NCBI GenBank assembly: GCA_030150795.1
Contig: JASLFF010000118.1
Coordinates: forward strand, 1 to 6,358
Direction of reading: 5' to 3'
Origin: Terriglobales bacterium
Lineage (GTDB): Bacteria > Acidobacteriota > Terriglobia > Terriglobales > Gp1-AA117
DNA: 6,358 nt
The notes beneath the pieces are model-generated. The model was not told the origin of the DNA. It did not search any database and was given only the letters and a program-made list of their open reading frames with translations. This document shows, piece after piece, positions 1-5,919 of the stretch; the stretch's first letter is position 1; each line of letters starts with the position of its first letter. Position numbers and translations under genes: made by a program.

Positions 1-608
1 TGCTGACAGAAGATGAAGCGCGCGCGGCCCTGATGCAGTTGCAGAAGGAAATGCAAGAAAAACAACAGGCCAAAGCGGCGCAAGAAGGTGAGGCGAACAA
101 GAAGGAAGGCGATGCATTCCTGGCTGCCAACAAGACCAAGGAAGGCGTTGTAACGCTGCCCAGCGGCTTACAGTATAAGATTCTGAAGGAAGGCAGTGGC
201 CCCAAGCCCACAGCTACAGACAGCGTGGTATGCAATTACAAGGGCACTCTGATCAACGGTACAGAGTTCGATAGTTCATACAAGCGCGGAGAGCCCGCAA
301 CCTTCCCCGTGACGGGCGTTATTAAGGGCTGGACAGAAGCGCTGCAATTGATGCCCGTGGGATCCAAGTGGCAGCTCTTCATCCCATCCGATCTTGCTTA
401 CGGGCCCCGTGGCACACCGGGCGGGCCTATTGGACCCAACTCCACTCTGGTCTTTGAAGTGGAATTGATGTCCATCAAAGACAAGAACCCGCCACCTGAC
501 AAGGTTCCGGCGCCAGGAGGAGCAATAGGAGCGGAGAAGTCACCGGCTGGAGCTGCAACTTCGTCGCCGACACCAGCACCTGCATCATCACCAACCCCGA
601 AGAAGTAG
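1..608 (+). CDS. FKBP-type peptidyl-prolyl cis-trans isomerase, MIP-like (5' partial)
   Basis: Catalyses cis-trans isomerisation of peptide bonds before proline, helping proteins fold; MIP/FkpA-type members usually act outside the inner membrane. The frame is open to the window edge, so the gene start and any signal peptide are missing. The first visible residues (LTEDEARAAL, then a Gln/Lys/Glu-rich helix) match the FKBP_N dimerisation region. The catalytic FKBP_C domain follows. Numbering from the internal Met at base 33, the pocket residues known from FKBP12 are all present: Tyr69, Phe79-Asp80, Arg85, Phe91, Val96-Ile97, Trp100, Tyr123 and Phe141. After the domain, about 40 residues are rich in Pro, Ala, Ser, Thr and Gly, which is probably a disordered tail. 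The stop is TAG at 606-608, followed by an intrinsic terminator. Family assignment is secure; export is inferred from the family. Confidence 0.95.
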   Translation, partial: LTEDEARAALMQLQKEMQEKQQAKAAQEGEANKKEGDAFLAANKTKEGVVTLPSGLQYKILKEGSGPKPTATDSVVCNYKGTLINGTEFDSSYKRGEPATFPVTGVIKGWTEALQLMPVGSKWQLFIPSDLAYGPRGTPGGPIGPNSTLVFEVELMSIKDKNPPPDKVPAPGGAIGAEKSPAGAATSSPTPAPASSPTPKK

Positions 609-627
609 GGATCTATTGGCTTCATTT

Positions 628-665
628 GGGGTCGTCAGACAAAGAGACGGCCCCTTTACTTTTTT
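628..665 (+). terminator. Intrinsic terminator of the FKBP gene
   Basis: GGGGTCGTC at 628-636 pairs with GACGGCCCC at 646-654, giving nine base pairs with one G-U wobble and a nine-base loop. The tail TTTACTTTTTT follows directly on the plus strand. On the minus strand no T-run follows the hairpin, so it mainly ends the FKBP transcript. The T-run overlaps the stop codon of the convergent DinB gene (664-666). Confidence 0.85.
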
Positions 666-1200
666 AACGAGCGGATTTTCTTCCCGCTTTTGGTCTGCTT
701 CCCTGCAAGATCTTATGTATTTGCTGCAGGTGATTCAGATCGTGCCCGGCCACCATTTTGACGATGTGGTTTACGCTTTCATTGCCCCGCTCCGCGTGGA
801 CCCCGTAATTTTCCCACAGCTTTCGCGGAACCGATTTCAGCAAAGCCAGGTTGGCTTCCCGCAATGAGCGAAAGTTGGCCAGCGATTGCCGAGGATCGCG
901 CCGCGCATAATTGAAAGTTCTGGCCCACAAGTCCTGATCGTACGCCTGGATCGGAATGGCATTATTTGTCAGGACCTGGCGAAGACGCCAGGAAATGGCC
1001 AGTTCGGCATCGGCGAGATGCGCCAAAATCTCCGCGACAGACCATTTGTCCGGCGCAGGGCGTTGCATCAACTGCTTACCGGTCTTGCCTTTCACCAATG
1101 CCGCAAGCTTGCCCGGCGCTGCCTGCTGCAAACGCAAGGGATCCTTGCCATCGCCATAACTTAATAAACGTTGGGTGTACTCCTGAGCGGTCTCCTGCAT
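664..1200 (-). CDS. DinB/YfiT-superfamily protein (putative metal-dependent transferase)
   Basis: A 178-residue protein with the pattern of the DinB_2/YfiT four-helix-bundle superfamily. The first signature is around residues 52-66 (KWSVAEILAHLADAE, with His61). The second is the closing motif AGHDLNHLQQIH at 151-162, with His153 and His157. In the family these three histidines bind a divalent metal. Some members are low-molecular-weight-thiol S-transferases or mycothiol-dependent isomerases; others have no known activity, so the substrate here is unknown. The last ten residues are basic. The start is well supported by a GGAGGA ribosome-binding site (plus-strand complement 1204-1209) just upstream of the ATG. 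The gene is divergent from a glutaredoxin-like gene and convergent with the FKBP gene. Superfamily placement is firm; the function is not. Confidence 0.9.
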   Translation of the reverse strand: MQETAQEYTQRLLSYGDGKDPLRLQQAAPGKLAALVKGKTGKQLMQRPAPDKWSVAEILAHLADAELAISWRLRQVLTNNAIPIQAYDQDLWARTFNYARRDPRQSLANFRSLREANLALLKSVPRKLWENYGVHAERGNESVNHIVKMVAGHDLNHLQQIHKILQGSRPKAGRKSAR

Positions 1201-1343
1201 GGTTCCTCCGGATTCGCAAGATTGGATAAATCCCAGAGGCCATGCGACTCAACAAATGATGCTTCATTCTTTCAAAATGAATCGGCGGCCATTATTTCTG
1301 CACCTTGAATACTTCTGATTTCATCTAATTCATCAACCTGCGT
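1201..1343. promoter_or_regulatory. Divergent intergenic region serving the DinB and glutaredoxin genes
   Basis: These 143 bp must hold the promoters of both outward-facing genes. For the DinB gene a weak minus-strand candidate is TTGAGT (complement of 1247-1252) and TTTATC (complement of 1225-1230) with a 16-bp spacer. A short inverted repeat, TTCATT-N7-AATGAA, lies near 1262-1280. I see no clear Shine-Dalgarno sequence before the glutaredoxin ATG. The boundary elements are weak matches; only the divergent arrangement is certain. Confidence 0.4.
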
Positions 1344-1598
1344 ATGAAACTAACCGTCTATACAGCCCCCTGGTGCCGGGATTGCCATGTCGCAAAGCGC
1401 TGGCTCGCCCAAAACAACATTTCCTTTGACGAAATCAACATTGAAGAGACACCCGGAGCCGCCGAGGAAGTGATACAGCAGACCGGCAAGCGGGCCATTC
1501 CACAGTTTGTGGTCAATGGCACATGGGTGCAGCCATACATTCCCGGAGAAGGCTTTAAATATCGGGAAATGGCAGAGCTGTTTGGCGTGCCTGAATAA
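1344..1598 (+). CDS. Glutaredoxin-like thiol-disulfide oxidoreductase
   Basis: An 84-residue cytoplasmic thioredoxin-fold protein of typical glutaredoxin length. The redox motif is Cys11-Arg-Asp-Cys14, preceded by TAPW after the first beta strand. The expected cis-proline is Pro53 in the stretch KRAIPQFVVNG. Such proteins reduce disulfides or mixed disulfides with small thiols. The usual glutaredoxin glutathione-contact motif (GG followed by an acidic residue) after the fourth strand is absent and replaced by VQPYIPGEGF. The thiol partner may therefore not be glutathione, as in mycoredoxin- or NrdH-like proteins. No strong ribosome-binding site precedes the ATG, but a downstream start would remove the first beta strand. 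It is divergent from the DinB gene, with 143 bp between them. Confidence 0.9.
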   Translation: MKLTVYTAPWCRDCHVAKRWLAQNNISFDEINIEETPGAAEEVIQQTGKRAIPQFVVNGTWVQPYIPGEGFKYREMAELFGVPE

Positions 1599-1610
1599 TA
1601 TCGAAATACG

Positions 1611-1678
1611 CGCTCAGTCTCTCTGAAGCGGAGTTTCACAAAGTGAATTTGTGGAGCGAAACGCTTCCGGTTTCGGAA
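1611..1678. repeat. Chain of four short inverted repeats between the glutaredoxin gene and the secreted-protein gene
   Basis: Four small hairpin-forming units follow each other. CGCTCAG (1611-1617) pairs with CTG-a-AGCG (1623-1630) with one bulge. TTCAC-AAA-GTGAA occupies 1635-1647. GGAGCG-AAA-CGCTTC spans 1653-1667 with one wobble. TTCCG-GTTT-CGGAA spans 1665-1678 and shares bases with the third. GAAGCG (1625-1630) can also pair with CGCTTC (1662-1667), so alternative folds exist. None has a T-run, so they are not clear terminators. They may be a structured leader for the downstream gene, or chance. Confidence 0.4.
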
Positions 1679-1775
1679 CACACGACACAAGGCCTACAGC
1701 GACAGCAGCTCTGAAAGTTGTACAAACCTGCGAGTACCTGCCGCTCATCCTAGCTGCCATTCTCCTGTTCCCCGC

Positions 1776-1781
1776 AGGGAG
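1776..1781 (+). promoter_or_regulatory. Ribosome-binding site fixing the start of the secreted protein
   Basis: AGGGAG lies seven bases before the ATG at 1789. This supports starting there rather than at the GTG at 1651, which would add 46 residues ahead of a well-formed signal peptide. Confidence 0.7.
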
Positions 1782-1788
1782 TTTCAAA

Positions 1789-3411
1789 ATGAAACGTACA
1801 ACAGCAGGGTTGTTCTTCCTTCTATGTATGGCTGCGGCGTCTGCGCAGTCTGCAATCAACATCGCCAATATCAAAATTCGTGTGGAGCGGCCGGACCGCA
1901 TCCGCGACCCAGTAGCTCCAGGCTCTTCCAACTGCTATGACGGCAAAGACAATATCTTTAACGAAATTGAAATTACCCCCGGTACCTTTTACGGGTACAC
2001 CGCGAACGGATCGAAGACACCTACCATCGCATCCACGTGTTTTGCCAAGGGCGGACAGCCATATGGAATGGGATCCACTGCAACCGGATCGTTTGGGCCC
2101 ACGATCTATCCAAGCAATAACTACGATTCCACTGCGGGATACGGAAGTTGCGGACTCTGGCTGCAAGGTACCTATCTCTCAGGAACCACCTATTATGGCT
2201 TTGCGCATGCTGAAGGCTTTTCTTCAGCGTTTCCATCGCAACGACAGTGCACCTATCCTCCCACCACGAAATCCATGGCGCTGCTCACTTCGTCCGACGG
2301 GCTGAACTGGTCGCTTCAGGGGCAGATCATCTCCAATCCCAATGGAGACTCCAGCGGGACGGAGTTTGGCGAAGGCGACTGCAGTCCGGTCCCGTTTGGC
2401 GGCTTTGTTTACCTCTACTGCCGGCGGACATCGGATTTCAAAACCTCGGTAGCGAGAGCGAGCAATACAAGCAATTTTACGCAGAGCAACTGGGTGAAAT
2501 ACAACGGTTCATGGTCTCCGGGCGCGGCGTGGAACGCTGACGATAGCCCGCTGGGCTCGTTCGGCAATTCGTCATCACTCTTTACCGATCCCGGCACAGG
2601 AAACCAGACGATTGTACTGATGAATGACAACATTACCTCGACAGCTCACGGGCTGTTGATGTCATTCTCCGCCGATGCAACCAGCTTTAGTTCGCTAATA
2701 GAACCGCTGCTGTATGAGGATGACCATACGTTTCCTCATGCCTCGACGAATGGCGACCTAGTTGTCTATCCCTCCGCCATCAGCCCAACTGACGGCAGCC
2801 ATTCCTGGGGATCGAGCGGCTATTTCCTGCTGACTTATACCTATGTTCCAAACTGGAATGACAGCGGGGCCGCCAATTCTCCCTCGCCTGCTCCAGATAG
2901 CGGACGCACGCTGGTGATGCGGAACTTGAACTTCAGCGTGGCGACTTCAGCGCAGACGCCGCACGTGGGCGTGGCCATCAGCCGCTGGCGTAATCCCGAT
3001 ATCGGGTTGCGAATCTCTTCCACCGAAGCCATTCCTTATAATTTCGAGACCGCCAATGTCGCTTACGAGACACGCAGCGGTTACATCATGACCGTGCCAC
3101 CTACATCCGACGCGACCCAGATATGGGAATGCGTGAACAAAACATGGCCATCAACAACAAATCCAGACCACACATTTACCTTTGCCAATTCAACCGAATG
3201 CAGCGGCACGGCACCCGCGTACAACAAGCTGCGGACCGCCGGCTGGCTCTATAACGCCAGCGATACGCAACCTGCAAACACAGTAGCGGTGTACCGATGC
3301 AAGTCAACCGCAACCGGCTATGCCGCCAGCACCCACTTTGCTTCCACGGACTCATCCTGTGAAGGGTTGGGCACGATGGAGTTTTTGCTGGGGTATGGGC
3401 TGGCAAACTGA
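1789..3411 (+). CDS. Secreted cysteine-rich protein of unknown function, probable beta-propeller with C-terminal repeats
   Basis: I do not recognise a named gene. The 540-residue product starts with a clear signal peptide: MKRTT, a hydrophobic core, and a cleavage-type sequence ASAQ near residue 20, so it is exported. Residues about 60-420 are rich in Gly, Ser, Thr and aromatics. Blade-like pieces (GFAHAEGF at 137-144, SSDGLNWSLQGQ at 168-179, GEGDCSPVPFGGFVYLYCRR at 194-213) recall five-bladed propeller glycosidase-like folds (GH43/GH117 style). I cannot identify a catalytic triad. From 431 to 538 there are two related units of about 54 residues, each with a Cys pair and a His-x-Phe motif. 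The mature part has ten cysteines (49, 84, 121, 154, 198, 211, 448, 471, 504, 524), an even number that fits disulfides in an exported protein. It stands alone, with a terminator 12 bases after the stop. A polysaccharide-binding or -degrading role is only a guess from the fold impression. Confidence 0.75.
   Translation: MKRTTAGLFFLLCMAAASAQSAINIANIKIRVERPDRIRDPVAPGSSNCYDGKDNIFNEIEITPGTFYGYTANGSKTPTIASTCFAKGGQPYGMGSTATGSFGPTIYPSNNYDSTAGYGSCGLWLQGTYLSGTTYYGFAHAEGFSSAFPSQRQCTYPPTTKSMALLTSSDGLNWSLQGQIISNPNGDSSGTEFGEGDCSPVPFGGFVYLYCRRTSDFKTSVARASNTSNFTQSNWVKYNGSWSPGAAWNADDSPLGSFGNSSSLFTDPGTGNQTIVLMNDNITSTAHGLLMSFSADATSFSSLIEPLLYEDDHTFPHASTNGDLVVYPSAISPTDGSHSWGSSGYFLLTYTYVPNWNDSGAANSPSPAPDSGRTLVMRNLNFSVATSAQTPHVGVAISRWRNPDIGLRISSTEAIPYNFETANVAYETRSGYIMTVPPTSDATQIWECVNKTWPSTTNPDHTFTFANSTECSGTAPAYNKLRTAGWLYNASDTQPANTVAVYRCKSTATGYAASTHFASTDSSCEGLGTMEFLLGYGLAN
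3079..3402 (+). repeat. Two tandem ~54-residue cysteine repeats in the secreted protein
   Basis: Residues 431-484 and 485-538 align with each other. Each opens with Gly-aromatic-hydrophobic (GYIMT, GWLYN), then has a Trp/Tyr-x-Cys strand (IWEC448, VYRC504), His-x-Phe (His461, His516), and a second Cys followed by Ser/Glu-Gly (C471-SG, C524-EG). Equivalent positions are 53-56 residues apart. The second unit, with AVYRC, THFASTD and CEG, resembles DUF5648-like C-terminal modules of secreted bacterial proteins; that family link is from memory and unverified. Confidence 0.6.
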
Positions 3412-3423
3412 GTAATAAAAGAT

Positions 3424-3452
3424 TCAGGTGGATGCGAGTTCCATCCACCTGA
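3424..3452. terminator. Bidirectional intrinsic terminator between the secreted-protein and ClC genes
   Basis: TCAGGTGGATG (3424-3434) and CATCCACCTGA (3442-3452) form a perfect 11-bp stem around a seven-base loop. On the plus strand a T-rich tail (GGTCTTTCTTC) follows; on the minus strand ATCTTTTATTAC follows. Its place between two convergent stop codons (3411 and 3477) fits termination in both directions. Confidence 0.85.
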
Positions 3453-3476
3453 GGTCTTTCTTCAATTACCCGGCCT

Positions 3477-5351
3477 TCAATTATCCGACAGCTTCTTTTC
3501 CGCTGGCCGTCGCCACCGCAGAGACGGAGGCAGGCGGAGACGCAGGACGCGCTCGCGGTGCAGCTCATCGGCTACAGAAAGTTCGCGCGCCTTAAGCAGA
3601 TCCTGCAATCCTATCAATCCAACAAGCTTGGGGCCGCCATTTGGCGTTACCACAGGAAAGCGCGTAAGCCCCGTAGCCGCCATGCGATTCACCACCATCC
3701 GCAAAGGCTCTTCAGGAAATGCTACAACCGCCGTATTGGCGATTATTTGTGAGAGCTGAAGATTGTCGCCATCGCCATTGCGCTGGTTTTCTATGGCAGT
3801 AAGAAGATCGTAGCGCGTCATCACGCCGAGCAGATGCTGGTTGCCGTCGATCACAGGATAGACCCGCTGGCCGCGGGGATTGTTGTTGTGGGCCAGAGCG
3901 GTCTCCAATTCAGCAATTGTGCTTTCCGCCGGAAAGGCGGTAATGTTGGTTCGCATTACATCTTCCACGGCAAGAGCTTCAAGAGGATCAACTACGTACT
4001 CGCGCGAAAGATGATGACCGCGACGGCTGATTTTTTCCGTAAGGATGGACCGCGCCATGGTCAACACCGTAAAGGAATGCGCGGTAACGCAGGCGATCAG
4101 CAGAGGCAGTATGGAGTGATAGTCGCCGGTAAGCTCAAAAGCAAAAATTACGCCTGTAAGAGGTGACCGCATCGTTCCGGCCAGCATGGCGCCCATGCTG
4201 ATGAGCGGCCAGAAACCGGCTCCCTGATGCGGCAGAAAGAGCGCATCGACAGCACCCAGAGCGCCGCCCATCATGAGCAATGGGGCAAGTACGCCGCCGG
4301 ATGTTCCTGAACCCAGGGAAAAACTCCAGATGAGGCATTTGACGATGAGAACACCCAGAATCAGTTTGACCGTGGCATTGCCTTGCAAAACCTGCTGGAT
4401 TACGTCATAACCTACGCCGAGTGCGCGAGGGTAAAAATAACCGCCAATGCCAATACCCAAACCGCCGATCGCTGGCCACCACATCCAGTGGATCCGTTTG
4501 AGATGAAGAAATGCATCTTCAAAGGCATAGACTAACTGCGTAAGCAGCGCGGAAAGGCAGCCGCTCAGCAACCCAGCGAGCAAACAACCGAAGAGAACGG
4601 CGGGCGCCCACACAACGTCATGGGCTGGAACGGGAAAAATTGGGCCGCCCCCAAGCAAGTGAACACGCGCAGCCGCTGCCGTGATGCTGGCCAGCGCAAC
4701 CGGAATAAAGCTACGCGGCTTCCATTCGAACAATAGCAGTTCAATTGCGAGCATGATGGAAGCAAAGGGCGCGGCAAACGTCGCGGACATGCCGGCCGCC
4801 GCGCCGGCGACAAGAAGCGTCTTCCGCTCAGCCGATGTAAGGTGGAAGAATTGGGCGATCAAAGAACCGAATGCCCCGCCGGTCATGATGATGGGGCCTT
4901 CCGCGCCAAACGGACCTCCAGAGCCGATGGAAATCGCAGTGGAGACGGGCTTGAGCACCGCCAGGCGTGGTTCGACCTTGGCTCCGCGAAGAAGAATGGC
5001 TTCGATTGCCTCCGGGATGCCGTGGCCACGAATCTTATCCGAGCCAAACCGGGCCATCAGACCCACGATCAAGCCGCCAATCACAGGCACAAGAATTACC
5101 CAGAGGCCTAAGTGGGTATCTCCCGGTGAAGCCGGCGCGGTGCTCAGGCGATGAAAGAAAAAGACGTTGGTGAAGAAGCTGATCAGCTTGAGCAGGACGA
5201 CGGCAACATAGGCGGACAGCACACCAATGACCAGGGCAAGCCCTGAGATCGGCAATACACGCCAGGTTGTGGTGAAATCTCCAAGCGTTCCTGCTGGTGC
5301 AATATGCGGATTTTCCGCGAGAGATGATTTTCCCTGGGCCGGTTCTTTCAT
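3477..5351 (-). CDS. ClC-family chloride/proton antiporter with C-terminal CBS pair
   Basis: A 624-residue inner-membrane protein. Residues about 30-445 are the ClC membrane domain, moving chloride, probably in exchange for protons. The three ClC signatures are GHGIPE (109-114), GAEGP (149-153, with gating Glu151) and GSGTSGGVLAP (347-357). By hand alignment to E. coli ClC-ec1, Glu209 in FEWKP matches the inner proton glutamate Glu203, so the glutamates of an antiporter are present. Ser107 of ec1 corresponds to His110 and Tyr445 to Leu437, so the chloride site differs. Two cytoplasmic CBS domains follow (about 463-520 and 533-589), which in such proteins sense adenine nucleotides or ionic state. 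The end is basic (RLRLPPSLRWRRPAEKK). The ATG overlaps the stop of the MarR gene by four bases (ATGA), indicating one operon and translational coupling. The long ORFs on the opposite strand here are shadows. Confidence 0.95.
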   Translation of the reverse strand: MKEPAQGKSSLAENPHIAPAGTLGDFTTTWRVLPISGLALVIGVLSAYVAVVLLKLISFFTNVFFFHRLSTAPASPGDTHLGLWVILVPVIGGLIVGLMARFGSDKIRGHGIPEAIEAILLRGAKVEPRLAVLKPVSTAISIGSGGPFGAEGPIIMTGGAFGSLIAQFFHLTSAERKTLLVAGAAAGMSATFAAPFASIMLAIELLLFEWKPRSFIPVALASITAAAARVHLLGGGPIFPVPAHDVVWAPAVLFGCLLAGLLSGCLSALLTQLVYAFEDAFLHLKRIHWMWWPAIGGLGIGIGGYFYPRALGVGYDVIQQVLQGNATVKLILGVLIVKCLIWSFSLGSGTSGGVLAPLLMMGGALGAVDALFLPHQGAGFWPLISMGAMLAGTMRSPLTGVIFAFELTGDYHSILPLLIACVTAHSFTVLTMARSILTEKISRRGHHLSREYVVDPLEALAVEDVMRTNITAFPAESTIAELETALAHNNNPRGQRVYPVIDGNQHLLGVMTRYDLLTAIENQRNGDGDNLQLSQIIANTAVVAFPEEPLRMVVNRMAATGLTRFPVVTPNGGPKLVGLIGLQDLLKARELSVADELHRERVLRLRLPPSLRWRRPAEKKLSDN

Positions 5352-5827
5352 TGTCCCGATTTCTTGGTTACTCCTGTTCGTCCTTTGGTTTTGCCTGCGC
5401 CATTTCCTGTAAGCCCGAGGATGGCCTCGACCAGAATTGGACCGTTCTCCAGCAATTCCTGGCGCGCAGTAACACCAAGATTGCGGAGCAAAGCCTCACC
5501 TTCCGGCAGGATAGACAAAATTACCTGCCGCCGGTCAGCAGAAGATCTTGCGCGGCGAATCAGTTTATGCTCTTCACAACGATCAACCAGCTCCACCATG
5601 CTGTTATGGTTAAGCTGCATCCTCTCAGCCAGATGGCTGATGGTTGGCTCCATGTTTTTAGGCAGCCCCTTGATCGCCAAAATCAATTGATATTGCTGGG
5701 GATTTGCCCCTAACTGCCGGGTGGCCTCTTCCATGTTCCGGAGAAACCGCCGTAGCTGATAACGGAACTCTCCCAGCGCCAGGTATTCCGGCTCGGTAAG
5801 AGGGCGTATATTTTTTCCCTTTGACAT
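5348..5827 (-). CDS. MarR-family transcriptional regulator
   Basis: A 159-residue winged helix-turn-helix protein. A dimerisation helix covers about residues 12-40. The DNA-binding region is about 60-88, with SHLAERM as the first helix and LNHNSMVELVDRCEEHKL as the recognition helix. The wing at 91-105 carries the family's Asp-x-Arg signature (Asp98, Arg100). One cysteine, Cys84, lies in the recognition helix. The last 17 residues are Lys/Gly/Thr-rich and probably flexible. MarR proteins usually repress their own and adjacent genes and release DNA on binding a small ligand or on oxidation; the ligand here is unknown. It is the first gene of an operon with the ClC antiporter, whose ATG overlaps its TGA, so ClC is the likely target. 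A GGAG sits nine bases before the ATG, inside an inverted repeat that could be its operator. Confidence 0.93.
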   Translation of the reverse strand: MSKGKNIRPLTEPEYLALGEFRYQLRRFLRNMEEATRQLGANPQQYQLILAIKGLPKNMEPTISHLAERMQLNHNSMVELVDRCEEHKLIRRARSSADRRQVILSILPEGEALLRNLGVTARQELLENGPILVEAILGLTGNGAGKTKGRTGVTKKSGQ

Positions 5828-5828
5828 T

Positions 5829-5849
5829 TTATATCGCTCCGCGACATAA
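5829..5849. promoter_or_regulatory. Imperfect 21-bp palindrome at the marR start (candidate operator or RBS hairpin)
   Basis: TTATATCGC (5829-5837) and GCGACATAA (5841-5849) are inverted arms matching at eight of nine positions, with a TCC spacer. A TATTAT -10-like sequence on the minus strand (complement of 5846-5851) overlaps one arm. The marR Shine-Dalgarno GGAG lies in the spacer. As DNA it has the size and symmetry of a MarR dimer site. As RNA all nine pairs form (one G-U), hiding the ribosome-binding site one base before the start codon. Confidence 0.55.
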
Positions 5850-5876
5850 TAACAACATTCTGCTAGATTCGAGCCT

Positions 5877-5919
5877 GGGCCTTTTCATTCGACCACCAAA
5901 CCGAAGAAAAGGCCCTTTT
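5877..5919 (+). terminator. Terminator-like hairpin in the marR-purB divergent region
   Basis: GGGCCTTTTC (5877-5886) and GAAAAGGCCC (5906-5915) are a perfect 10-bp inverted repeat. TTCG (5888-5891) and CGAA (5902-5905) extend the stem after a one-base bulge, leaving a ten-base loop. TTTT follows at 5916-5919. It has the form of a plus-strand intrinsic terminator, but no plus-strand gene lies just upstream. It could therefore end a short leader or small RNA, guard against read-through, or be a DNA-level site. Confidence 0.55.

Noticed and set aside
33..35. ATG at 33 as the FKBP start
   Set aside because: The frame is open to the window edge and the residues before it continue the FKBP_N helix, so the gene simply starts upstream.
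616..1229. Several plus-strand reading frames opposite the DinB gene
   Set aside because: All are shadows of the DinB coding sequence, which has the metal-binding histidines and a strong ribosome-binding site.
1651..1788. In-frame extension of the secreted protein from GTG at 1651, including a hydrophobic stretch
   Set aside because: It would bury a well-formed signal peptide 46 residues inside the protein, and the GTG lies within a hairpin-rich stretch. The ATG at 1789 has a good ribosome-binding site.
3461..3486. Direct repeat TTCAATTA(C/T)CC around the ClC stop codon
   Set aside because: It is only two copies of about ten bases, 15 apart. There is no associated mobile element, and it could be a small local duplication or chance.
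4681..5154. A 157-residue plus-strand reading frame, with others, opposite the ClC gene
   Set aside because: It is antisense to a well-supported membrane protein, has no recognisable domain, and looks like a codon shadow.
5297..5713. A 138-residue plus-strand reading frame opposite marR
   Set aside because: It is antisense to the MarR winged-helix region and has no convincing protein features.
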